Below, one piece after another: positions 1-9,400 of a DNA stretch of 64,000 nucleotides. Location: positions 1-64,000 of the forward strand of contig NZ_RSED01000001.1 of the NCBI RefSeq assembly GCF_003933735.1, read 5' to 3'. Within the stretch, counting starts at the first letter, position 1. Each line of letters opens with the position of its first letter. The notes under the pieces were generated by a model. The model made no database searches and was not told where the DNA came from. It worked only from the letters and a program-made list of their open reading frames with translations. The translations under genes and the position numbers were made by a program. This DNA is from Aquabacterium soli. Its GTDB lineage: Bacteria; Pseudomonadota; Gammaproteobacteria; Burkholderiales; Burkholderiaceae_C.

Positions 1-87
1 CACCTGGCCACGGCCATTGGTATCGGCGCGGACATGCTATCTGCTACCTGGCAGCTTCGATTTATGGTGGTGGATGATGCCTCGTAA
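1..87 (+). CDS. 3' end of an unidentified coding sequence (truncated by window edge)
   Basis: Frame 1 is open from the first base to a TAA at 85-87 and encodes 28 residues ending in FMVVDDAS. Codon choice is consistent with a real C-terminus, but the stretch is too short to assign to a family. The 186 bases that follow up to the exosortase gene contain no evident gene, RNA or strong terminator. Confidence 0.3.
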   Translation, partial: HLATAIGIGADMLSATWQLRFMVVDDAS

Positions 88-273
88 GCTGTTCGGCATA
101 TTCTCCTCAGATTAGGGAGTGACGCGTTAGAAATCGCCAACAAAGCGTTCCTGAGAGCGCGGACGCCTGAAATCTGATGAGGCGTATCTGCATTTTGCCA
201 ATTGCTGCAGGCGGTTCATGGAGTTGTCACGTCCCTGAAGTAATTTGTTTGGCTACATCCTCAGCAGAATCAA

Positions 274-861
274 ATGAACAGGCACCCCCTCCACGGTACG
301 CCTAAGGGCTCAGGCACAGTGCTTCGTGCTGCCACCTCCAGATCCAGCAACGCCATGATGTGGCGCGCTGCAGTCTTCCTGGCGATTTTTGCGGTATTGC
401 AGGGCTGGTACAGCACCGCAGCGCGAGACACGTGGATCGAGCGAATGGTCATTGATGAAGTCACCGTCAAATCGGCTGCGGCCTTAATACAAATCATTGA
501 CCCAACTACGGGCGTGCAGCCAGTGGGCTCTCGCCTGCAAGCGCCTGGTGGAGGCATCAACATCATCAACGGCTGTGAAGGCGTGGATGTCCTGTTTTTG
601 ATGATGGCCGCCATGCTGGTAGCGCCGATCTCCATCAGCGCCCGGCTCATGGGCATCTCGCTTGGTGTCTGCGTGGTTCTGGGCTTGAACCAGGCAAGGG
701 TCATCGGGCTGTTCTATGCCTACCGAGGGGATCGTAGCCTATTCGACATGCTGCACGGCGTAGTCGCGCCATTGATGTTGATCGTGGCCGTGTCAGCGTA
801 CTTCCTGCTCTGGCTCAACTGGCATGCCCCGGTTAAACGTGACTCGCCTGCCGAGCCATGA
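274..861 (+). CDS. Exosortase-family membrane transpeptidase (XrtH/XrtM-like)
   Basis: A 195-aa multi-pass inner-membrane protein. Exosortases recognise short C-terminal tails (PEP-CTERM and relatives), cleave them in the membrane and probably transfer the protein to a surface anchor. The family triad is present: Cys101 in NGCEGVDV, Arg142 in NQARVIG and His161 in DMLHG, each within or next to a hydrophobic helix. The protein is shorter than the EPS-linked exosortases (about 260-300 aa), matching the small stand-alone types. Its stop overlaps the next start as ATGA, so the pair is probably translationally coupled. The first downstream secreted protein carries a fitting sorting tail. Start 274 is the first ATG; an internal Met-Met near residues 28-29 is an alternative. 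The exact exosortase subtype is not resolvable by eye. Confidence 0.85.
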   Translation: MNRHPLHGTPKGSGTVLRAATSRSSNAMMWRAAVFLAIFAVLQGWYSTAARDTWIERMVIDEVTVKSAAALIQIIDPTTGVQPVGSRLQAPGGGINIINGCEGVDVLFLMMAAMLVAPISISARLMGISLGVCVVLGLNQARVIGLFYAYRGDRSLFDMLHGVVAPLMLIVAVSAYFLLWLNWHAPVKRDSPAEP

Positions 862-1493
862 TGAGCACGGATGCCCAAAAAAACTTGTCTGGGGTCGCTG
901 CACAGACGCTCATGCGTCTCGTGGTCACCGCAGTGGTATTGATCCCAGCTGCGGTGCTGTTTGGAGAGAGCATCGTCACGTGGCTGTTGCCATTGTTTGG
1001 CGCAGTCTTCGAAGCGATTGCCGGGGATTTCAAGCTGCTGCGCCTGGCCGTTGATCAAGAAGGTGCAGACCGCGTGCTGCGCGCCACCGTCATGTGGAAA
1101 CACATCGTTTTCATCGGCGGACACGTGGTTTATCCCGACCCACGCGGTACAGCCAATGCGTCGACCTTGCTGGCACATGCACTTCAGGGGCCACTGGTGG
1201 CATTGTTGGTGACATGTGCGTGGCCTTTGAGCGATTCGCCTCACCATACCTCCTGGAGAGAACTGGGCATTCGGGTGCTGGCACTGTGTCCGATGTTGGC
1301 ATTCCTGATCAGCGCAGACGTGCCTGTAGTGTTAGCCGGCGAGCTTTGGCAACTGGTATTGGAGGCGCTTGCGCCAGGTTCTGGCTCACCAGTGGTTCAC
1401 TGGAAGAACTTCCTTCATGACGGTGGCAGATACGCCCTTGGGTTGGCGGGCGCCGTGATAGCCATTCAGTTCGCGAAGCGGTTCAACGCTTGA
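858..1493 (+). CDS. Exosortase-associated integral membrane protein
   Basis: A 211-aa protein with about four hydrophobic segments (residues about 17-40, 41-55, 108-125 and 138-160) plus one near the C-terminus, and a loop of about 50 residues after the second. It starts inside the exosortase stop codon (ATGA). Small exosortases of the XrtH type are commonly paired with a membrane protein of this size, so I read it as the exosortase partner. That assignment rests on position and topology; I see no catalytic motif. An independent role cannot be excluded. Confidence 0.6.
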   Translation: MMSTDAQKNLSGVAAQTLMRLVVTAVVLIPAAVLFGESIVTWLLPLFGAVFEAIAGDFKLLRLAVDQEGADRVLRATVMWKHIVFIGGHVVYPDPRGTANASTLLAHALQGPLVALLVTCAWPLSDSPHHTSWRELGIRVLALCPMLAFLISADVPVVLAGELWQLVLEALAPGSGSPVVHWKNFLHDGGRYALGLAGAVIAIQFAKRFNA

Positions 1494-1659
1494 ACATTGG
1501 CTGGGTTGAGCCCACTTGGTAGCCGAAATGAAACAACGCACGTCAAACTGTCACAGCCCGTCTGTAACGTGCTCCCCATAAGGGTGGAGCCAAAGAGATT
1601 TCTTTTAAGCATTGTCATTGCAATGCGCCTCCACCGATCTATGGACGAGTGGAGGACCT

Positions 1660-2964
1660 ATGGGCAATCAGGTTGCGAGGTTGACGGTATGGCTTCGTGC
1701 GTTAAGTGTGGTCATCGTACTGACAGGGCAAGCGCCTATGTCTGCGCATGCGGGAATCTATGCGGGCCCAGCACAAAACGCAGCGATGTGGCTGGAATCA
1801 CAACAAGCCAAGAGTGATGGCAGTTGGCGCGATAGCTCTGAATCACGCACATTCCTGCAAACCGCCGAGGCAGTTCTCGCCCTGCATCAGGCCAATCGGC
1901 GCAACGCGACATACTACGCTGGCCAGGCTTGGATAGAGAACCACGATCCGCAGAACCTTGATGCTCGCGCTCGCCGGCTGCTTGTACTTAGGGCCACGCA
2001 GTCCAGCGCACAACAAGACATCGATGCGCTGCTTGCGGCGGTGAATACGCCTGCTGCAGGACAGTCCGGATGGGGGCTTTCCAAACGCTATCGGTCGTCG
2101 CCTTTGGATACGGCTCTGGCGCTCGATGCTTTGAGAACTGCGGGCGCTACATTCTCCAGTGCCCAGGCCATTGCTTACCTCAAGTCCTCGCAGTTGACCG
2201 TCAGTGGTGATCAAGGCTGGGCAGCCGCTACGGGCACCACCACAGATGCGTACACCACAGCCCGAGTGGTTCAAGCACTGGCTGCTTACAAATCGTCTGA
2301 CACCACCTTGGTGGTGCCGCTGAACAACGCTGTAGCCACACTCAAGACTAAGGTCACGGCCTCTTCAGCGCCACACGTTCGCGCCGCAGCGGCTCTGGCC
2401 TACCTGCGTCTGGACACTGCTTCCAACGACGCCAAGACGCTGCTGAACTCGCTGGTCACCATCCAGCGGCCAGATGGTGGGTTTGACTCTGGAGTCTTCG
2501 CCACCGGTCTTATCACCCAGGCATTCATTGCGGCAGATGGCAAGGATGCCAGCACCAGCCGCGAGCGCGTGGAGGTGAGCGATGCAGCGTTGCGCACAGC
2601 GATCAACGAAGCCTTGGGGCGCGGCGCCATGGACCAACTCAACCGGGGTGAACTGGCGGAACTCACCTCGCTGGACATTTCCAACCGGGGGGTGACCAGC
2701 CTCAACGGTTTGCAGCATGCCGTCAATTTGACAAGCCTGAATGCATCCAACAACGGCATCACCGATACGTCGCCCATCGCCGGGTTGACCAATCTGACTA
2801 ACACCGACATAAGCGGCAATCCATGCGCAGAACCAGGCTGTGGTACCCAGGTCGCGTCGGGCGACGGAGACACGCCATTGCCGCTGTGGGCATTGGGAAT
2901 CCTGGGCGCTGCATTAATGGGATTGATTGGCCGAACTGGACGCAGATCCGATTACGGCGCATGA
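1660..2964 (+). CDS. Secreted toroid-repeat/LRR protein with exosortase-type sorting tail
   Basis: A 434-aa protein. Start 1660 was chosen because GGAGG lies five bases upstream and the N-terminus is then a good signal peptide ending near APMSAHA. Residues about 30-290 contain alpha/alpha-toroid repeats like prenyltransferase/squalene-cyclase folds (repeated QxxDGSW- and GWG-type motifs). Residues about 335-395 hold two to three leucine-rich repeats (LTSLDISN, LTSLNASN, LTNTDISGNP). The C-terminus (405-434) has a tripartite tail: TPLPLW, a hydrophobic helix, then GRTGRR. That architecture matches exosortase substrates, and the tail resembles IPTL/PALPLW-type signals more than classic PEP-CTERM. 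It follows the exosortase pair after a 166-base gap. Likely role: a surface-anchored structural or docking protein for the locus (inference). Confidence 0.8.
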   Translation: MGNQVARLTVWLRALSVVIVLTGQAPMSAHAGIYAGPAQNAAMWLESQQAKSDGSWRDSSESRTFLQTAEAVLALHQANRRNATYYAGQAWIENHDPQNLDARARRLLVLRATQSSAQQDIDALLAAVNTPAAGQSGWGLSKRYRSSPLDTALALDALRTAGATFSSAQAIAYLKSSQLTVSGDQGWAAATGTTTDAYTTARVVQALAAYKSSDTTLVVPLNNAVATLKTKVTASSAPHVRAAAALAYLRLDTASNDAKTLLNSLVTIQRPDGGFDSGVFATGLITQAFIAADGKDASTSRERVEVSDAALRTAINEALGRGAMDQLNRGELAELTSLDISNRGVTSLNGLQHAVNLTSLNASNNGITDTSPIAGLTNLTNTDISGNPCAEPGCGTQVASGDGDTPLPLWALGILGAALMGLIGRTGRRSDYGA

Positions 2965-2981
2965 AAAAGGGGAGTTTACTG

Positions 2982-3707
2982 ATGAAAGATACACGCTGCA
3001 CCGCTGTGCTGTTGGCGCTGTCGATCTTGCTGCCACTTGCGCATGCAGAGAGAAGCGCCATGAAGCCATCCAATGCCTCGCAAAACTCTCCAGTAGTTGC
3101 TCGTGGGTTAAGTCCAGAGCAGATTTCGGCCATTCGCAAAGTCGGGCGCAATGTCCTGGCTGCCAAGAAGGGCGGCGCGGAAGACGCAACCGATGTCGAG
3201 CAACTTGCCCAATTGCGGGCAACCCTGAGCCGCGTCGTCGCAGCGGATGTGGGGCCGCAGAACCGCGGTGTCCTGAGTGCATCGGTTCAAAACGAAATGC
3301 AAAAACTAGGCAATTCAGCGGAAAACGATGCTCACCCTCAGCCCGAATCGCGCAGAGCAGCTCGCGCGAACGCACGCGCCCTGGTCGCGCAACTTAAGGG
3401 CAGAGGTGAATGGAAAGCCTCACGTTCGCGTTCCGTTCCGGAAGACGACACCCTATCGGCGGGCATGCCAATTGGCAAACAGCGAGCTCAGCTATTCGAA
3501 CGCTGGGCGGAAAAGCTCGACACCGCACTGGCCGACGATGGCCCTGATGGCCCGCGCGACCTGCTGGTATTGCATCAGCAACTGCAAGGTGAGTTGGGCC
3601 GCCCAAGCGATGTTCCCGCAGGCCGGGGCACGCCCACCCTCAAGGCCATGCCCGCAGAGACGAATCCTGCTCGGCGCGTGAAGGCATCCAAATCATCAGG
3701 GAACTGA
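2982..3707 (+). CDS. Small secreted protein of unknown function
   Basis: A 241-aa protein with a clear signal peptide (TAVLLALSILLPLAHA) and a charged, Ala/Arg/Gln-rich body predicted mostly helical, with no motif I recognise. Start 2982 has AAGGGGAG at a good distance. An in-frame ATG at 2961 overlaps the upstream stop as ATGA but has no ribosome-binding site. Its stop lies one base before the transglutaminase-like gene. The position between a sorted protein and the RHS gene suggests an adaptor or chaperone-like exported factor, but the sequence alone does not show this. Confidence 0.65.
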   Translation: MKDTRCTAVLLALSILLPLAHAERSAMKPSNASQNSPVVARGLSPEQISAIRKVGRNVLAAKKGGAEDATDVEQLAQLRATLSRVVAADVGPQNRGVLSASVQNEMQKLGNSAENDAHPQPESRRAARANARALVAQLKGRGEWKASRSRSVPEDDTLSAGMPIGKQRAQLFERWAEKLDTALADDGPDGPRDLLVLHQQLQGELGRPSDVPAGRGTPTLKAMPAETNPARRVKASKSSGN

Positions 3708-3708
3708 C

Positions 3709-6447
3709 ATGCTACAAAACAGCATCAACCCCGCGCGACACCTTGCGCGCACTGCGACGGGCCTGACGATCCTCGCTGTACTCACTTTTGGCTGGAACGG
3801 CACGCAGGCCCAGGTCGTTACCGAAACACCCGAGATCGTCTATTCCAGCGCAGAAGCTCAACCTCTGCGTGACAAGGCAGCACAGCTTGGCACGGCCGTG
3901 GCCATCTACGAGTATCTTCACAACACGATCGATTACGCTCCCTATCACGGCTCGCGCTCTGGCTCGGTTAACACGTTCCTTGGTCAGCGCGGCAGCGATA
4001 TAGATATTGCCAGCAGCCTGATCGCCATGCTGCGTGCGCAAAGCATTCCCGCCCGCTACGCAGTAGGGACCGTTCGCATGCCCGCTGCACAGCTGACCAA
4101 TTGGCTGGGCATTAGCAGCCTGGACGCTGCAATCCAAGTCTTGAAAGATCAAGGTATCCAAGGTGTGGCGCTGGCGAATGATCGAAGCACAGTCGATTTT
4201 GAGCATGCGTGGGCCGAAGCATTCGTACCGTTCGACCAGTATCGCGGCATCCATACCGTCACCCCCGCTATCGATTGCAGCCAGGCTGCCAACGCGTCGC
4301 GCTGCACTTGGGTGCCCCTGGACGCCAGCTTCAAGCAAAAGACCTACAACGGCTTGAACTTGGATCCCTATAGCGCGATCACCTTCGACTACACGGCCTA
4401 CTACAACGCAATCAAGAACAACGACGCGGCGCGGCGCGACAAGAACCCTCTGGCCATCTATGAGGAGCAGGTCGGTCAATGGCTACGAACCAATCACGCA
4501 GGCAAGACGCTGGAGGACGTGCAAGACGCCGGCAATATCGTCGAAATCCGCGAGGGCTTGCTGCCGGCCTCTCTGCCCTATCAGGTCATCGGCACCATTC
4601 GCCGCTATGACACGGTTGCTGCTCACGACGCTGCTGTACCCTCCACTGAAACCAAGAAGTGGGGCAAAACGCTGAGCATGAGGATGACCTACAGGGCCGT
4701 GTTCTCCGGCGGTGGCGTCATCAGCTTGAGCAGCGGAACTCCCAACATTCTTCTCGCCGAGATCGCAACCAAACGCTTGACCTTTGTCCCAGAATTCGAT
4801 CCGGGCGACGGCTTCCCCAGCATGGTGGTGCGGCTAGGCGGCATCGAAATCGCGCGCCCCATCGACAGCCGGGGCAGCAACGGTGATGTGCCCTTGGGCA
4901 GCGTCGTGACCATGGAAATAACGATGAGCGGTGCGCCTTCAGTGGTCTCCGGCCAGCCCGACCGGGACATCAGCGCAACCTATCAGGGTATGGTGGGCGG
5001 CTATTACCTCATCGCCACGGGCGGCGAGTCATCCAACTGGACCCAGGTTCATCGAGCGGCCGGAGAATTGTTGGATGCCAACGACCTCTACAAAGTCGTC
5101 TTTAATCCAACCGAAGCCGGTTGCCAGGCAGATGGCACCAACTGCACCCCCTACGTGGACGCCAACGGCAACGGCTGGGATAGCACGGATACTAAGCTGC
5201 TGGAGAACCGCCCAGCCCTGGACGCCCTGACGGGTGGATTGATCCATGTGGCTGCCACCCAGTATTACGCCAAATTGCGGGAACAGTTCGAGCGCGTCGA
5301 CCGGCTGAGAAAGGTCAAGACGCCGGTACTCGGGTTCCTAGGAGTGGTCAGTTCCGTCTACGAGGCTGAGTACATCAATGGCACGGCGTTCTCGATCCTG
5401 CCTGGCGGCCTGCTCATCGACATGAAAGGCATCACGATTGGCGGATCCTACCGCAGCAACGATACTGCGCTGAACTACTCCAGCAGCCAGTTTGAGTTCA
5501 TGGGGCATCTTACTTCTTCGCTGGAGCATGAAATCTGGCAGGAGCTGACCGGCTACGATGCGGTATCGACCGTGCGCGGCATCCAGATGGCTTTGGCCAA
5601 TGGGGCGACCCTACTCAACCTCAAGAAGAACGCCAGCATCGACACCCTGCCTGCGTCGTATCTTAGCTTGGGCTTCAGTGCCACCGTGCCCTCAGGCTTC
5701 ACCTATACGCCACTCACGGTCTACTCAACAGCGCCAGCAACGTGGACCCATGGGACGCAGGGCAAGACCTTCGACACGATGCTTCCCACAGTCACCACTG
5801 CTACCAGCGCCACGCAAAGGCGCGTGGGTCGATTCGTCTACTCCACCAGCACGGGAATATATGCTTGGTCGGAATGCGTCGATTACTGGGAAGGGCAATT
5901 GCAGGCGTACTACAACGCGAACGGCAATGCTTCGATTCTTCCGATATCGATGTGCAACCAGACGTTCTCCGGCCCTGTGCTCACCGTGATCAGCCAGTTA
6001 CAGAACTATTGGCTCTACACGATTATTCCGTATTACATCGGGCAAGTGGATTTCGATTACTACGACCGCAACAAGGGGTTCTCACCCACTGGTCGCATAT
6101 ATCGCGCTTATCCGCAGGCCAGCGATGCCTATGACACAACGACCATCGCATTCTTCCGTAATGATCTGTATCTGCGCGATCTTTCTCAGTCGTGGGTGGA
6201 GTACACCCTGCCTTCGAAATTGGCTACCGGATCGAACTACCGCTTCGAGGTAGACATTCGATCAGAGTGGGAGACTGAAACCGGTTACCTCATATCGATG
6301 GCGATGGAGATCATCAATCGAAGCATCTCCGCCGGAGGCGGCTACGTCGGCCTGGAGGGCCTGAAGATGCGGAGTGATCCGATTAACTCGTCCAAAGCGA
6401 TAGATGCCGACCCAGACAATACCAAAGCTGTTACGCAAGGGGACTGA
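3709..6447 (+). CDS. Secreted transglutaminase-fold protein, likely catalytically altered
   Basis: A 912-aa protein with an N-terminal signal segment ending near TQAQ. Residues about 60-210 match the transglutaminase-like core: a helix ending SSLIAMLRAQSIPARYAVG, then His166 in HAWAEAF and Asp205 in WVPLDASF. At the place where active enzymes have the nucleophilic Cys (GxCxDxA), this protein reads GSDIDIA (95-101). It may therefore be a binding or scaffold version of the fold. The remaining 700 residues are extracytoplasmic beta-rich sequence without a family I can name. It begins 1 base after the previous stop and ends 1 base before the RHS gene, with TGACATG at both junctions, so the three are almost certainly cotranscribed. 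Transglutaminase-fold genes beside large RHS genes are a recurring arrangement. Confidence 0.8.
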   Translation: MLQNSINPARHLARTATGLTILAVLTFGWNGTQAQVVTETPEIVYSSAEAQPLRDKAAQLGTAVAIYEYLHNTIDYAPYHGSRSGSVNTFLGQRGSDIDIASSLIAMLRAQSIPARYAVGTVRMPAAQLTNWLGISSLDAAIQVLKDQGIQGVALANDRSTVDFEHAWAEAFVPFDQYRGIHTVTPAIDCSQAANASRCTWVPLDASFKQKTYNGLNLDPYSAITFDYTAYYNAIKNNDAARRDKNPLAIYEEQVGQWLRTNHAGKTLEDVQDAGNIVEIREGLLPASLPYQVIGTIRRYDTVAAHDAAVPSTETKKWGKTLSMRMTYRAVFSGGGVISLSSGTPNILLAEIATKRLTFVPEFDPGDGFPSMVVRLGGIEIARPIDSRGSNGDVPLGSVVTMEITMSGAPSVVSGQPDRDISATYQGMVGGYYLIATGGESSNWTQVHRAAGELLDANDLYKVVFNPTEAGCQADGTNCTPYVDANGNGWDSTDTKLLENRPALDALTGGLIHVAATQYYAKLREQFERVDRLRKVKTPVLGFLGVVSSVYEAEYINGTAFSILPGGLLIDMKGITIGGSYRSNDTALNYSSSQFEFMGHLTSSLEHEIWQELTGYDAVSTVRGIQMALANGATLLNLKKNASIDTLPASYLSLGFSATVPSGFTYTPLTVYSTAPATWTHGTQGKTFDTMLPTVTTATSATQRRVGRFVYSTSTGIYAWSECVDYWEGQLQAYYNANGNASILPISMCNQTFSGPVLTVISQLQNYWLYTIIPYYIGQVDFDYYDRNKGFSPTGRIYRAYPQASDAYDTTTIAFFRNDLYLRDLSQSWVEYTLPSKLATGSNYRFEVDIRSEWETETGYLISMAMEIINRSISAGGGYVGLEGLKMRSDPINSSKAIDADPDNTKAVTQGD

Positions 6448-6448
6448 C

Positions 6449-9400
6449 ATGATGCGCCGCTTCACATCCTCAGCAGTGGATGGCTCTGCTGTCGCCTGCA
6501 CAAAGCCTTGGTCGACCCGTCATCGCAGGGCGCTGTGCACCATTACGCTAGCCTGTTTCACCTTGACGAACACAGCCCCCGCCTTGGCAGGCGGCTACGT
6601 TGATGGCAATATTGTTCTGACCCCTTCTCGATCAATCAACCTCCAGAATGCTGGCGTTGGTGGCGCAACGCCTTCCGTTGTCCCTACCTTCAACAACGAC
6701 CAGTTCAACGACCAAGTGCTGGTGGGCACCGTCAACAACGACCCCATCCGCACACCCTCCACAGCCGACCCGGTCTCTACCGTCACCGGCAACAACTACC
6801 ATGATGAAACCGATTTCGTCATTCGCGGGCGCAATGGCCTGAACACGGCTTTCACGCGCACTTACAACAGTGCGCCCAGCTCCACCAAGGTGGATCGCGG
6901 CCTGGGTTACGGCTGGGTGCACAGCTATATGATGCGACTGAAGTCCAACGACTTTGGCGACTGCCCCAACTGCACCACCAGCCAAAAACCCGAGAACGGC
7001 AACAGCAAAACCAGCTCTATCACCTACACCGACGAGCGCGGCGGTGAGCAAAGTTACCTGGTGAACGAAACCAGCTTTGCCGTCATGTCACCAAAGGGCG
7101 TGTACGACACGCTGGCGCTTGACAGCCCCAGCGCTGGTCAACACACGCTGACCTTTCGCAACGGCATCAAATACATCTTTGAGGTTCCGACCGGCAACCT
7201 CAAAACCACGCCCAACGTGGTTGCCCGCCTCAAGTACATCGACAACCCATGGGGTGACCGCCTGACGCTGACTTACGACGTCAACGGGCGCCTGTCCACC
7301 ATTACCGATAACCTCGGCATTAGTGGCCGCACAGGCATCACCTTTAGCTACCACCCCGATGGTCGGCTCAAGGATGTGACCGATTGGACCGCGCGCAAGT
7401 GGAGCTACGCCTACGACACGTCTGGAAACCTGCAGACGATGACCAACCCCTTGTCACAGGTGCTGACATACAGCTACGACGGACCCAAGCACCTGCTGAC
7501 CAACATTGCTAAGTCCCTACAGCGTGACGGTAAGACGGTGGCTACCAAGTTCAAGTATTACGAGAACGGCCGCACCTTCCAGCAAACCAACAGCTTCGAC
7601 GTGGGCGACACGCTGGACTATGACCTCTACCGCAAGAGCACCCGCGTGACCGACGCTCGAGGCGGGGTGCGCGAGTACCACTATGACGACAACGGCCGCA
7701 TGACCAAGCTCGTGGAACCCGACGGCGGCGTGCTGCTCTTCGAGAACCAGGGCGACGCCATCCGCAGCAAGAAGTACGACGCGCTGGGCTATGCCACCAC
7801 CTACAGCTACCGCGCTGACAAGGCCTTCACAGGCACGTCCGATGCCTTTGGCAACGTCACCCGCGAGCAAGATGCCCTGAACCGCACGGTGGACATCACC
7901 TACGGTTCACTGGACCAGGTGGCCACCACCCAGGACAAGCGCGGTACCACCAGCACCACCACGTTTGCCACCTCAACCTCGGCCTGTGATCACAACCAAC
8001 GTCCCAAGGAAACCCGTATCAGCGCACTGACATCGGCCGGCACCACCAGCACCAACGTGCTGCTGGCCAGCCTGTGCTGGAACAGCAATGCCACGCTGAA
8101 CTACAGCCGCCAGTACCTCGACGCCACCCGCTACCGCGAAACCCGCCTGACCTACCAGCCCGGCAGCAATGGCCTGAACGTCAGCCAGGAAGACATCGTG
8201 GGCATGCCCTCAGGCACCACCGTCACCAAGACCTACACCTACGACAGCCTGGGCCGCAAGAAGACCGAAACCCTCAAGCGCCGCACCAGCCCCACCAACG
8301 CCACGCTGATCGACCTGACCACCAGCTACGACTACGACGCGCTGGACCGCGTGATCAAGGTCACCGACAGCCTGGGCAACGAGGTCATCAACCGCTTCGA
8401 TGCCAATGGCATGCCCTGGCAGGTGACGCACCGCTACAAGCGCAGCAACGGCACGTTCGAGGAGCGCAACGTCGTCACCCGCACCTTTGACGCAGCCGAC
8501 CGCGTCAAGACCGAGGCCGACGCCCAAGGCAACACCACCACGTACGCCTACGACAACGCAGGCAACGTGATCACCGTGACGGACGCCGAAGGCCACATCA
8601 CGCGCTTCGAGTACGACGCCATGAACCGCCGCACCGCCGTGGTGGACGCCACCGGCTACCGCACGGAGACGATCTACAACCTGCGCGGCGACGTGGTGGG
8701 CGTCAAGAACGCCAACGACGAGAAGGCCAGTTTCGAGATCGACGAGCTGGGCCGCAAGAAGGCCGCCATCGACGCCAAGGGCTACCGCAGCGAGTTCCAG
8801 TACGACGAGAACGGCAACCTCCGCTGCGTGATCGACGCCAACGCCCAGGCGGGCTTGAAGCCCAAGAACACCCTGGGCTGCACAGAGCACCGCGCCTACG
8901 ACGAACTCAACCGCGTCACCAAGATCACCGACGCACTCAATGGCGAAACCAGCTTCACCTACGACCTGCTGGGCAACCGCCTGACGGTCAAGGACGCCGA
9001 AGCCAAGACCTGGAGCTTTGCCTACGACGACCTGGGCCGGCTGACCAGCGAGACCGACCACAGCGCCAAGGCCATCGCTTACAAGCCTGATCAGGCAGGC
9101 AACGTCTACGAAAAGACCAACCGCCTGAACGAAGTCACCCGCTACACCTTTGACAACGGCAACCGCCTGACCCGGGTGGACTACCTCAAGGACAACACGG
9201 CCGAGACCTTTGGCTACGACCCCGCAGGCAACCGCAGTGCCGCTGCCAACGGCAACGTGAGCTACACCTTCACCTGGGACAGCCTGAACCGCCTGGAGCG
9301 CAAGGACGACAGCCGGGGCCGCTTCATGGCCTTCACCTTTGACAAGGTGGGCAACATCCTGACCAAGACCACCTACCAGGGCTCAACCACCAGCTACGTG

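Noticed and set aside
8210-9061. A 283-residue minus-strand frame within rhs
   Set aside because: Gly/Val-rich antisense of the YD repeats; no start signal and no domain.
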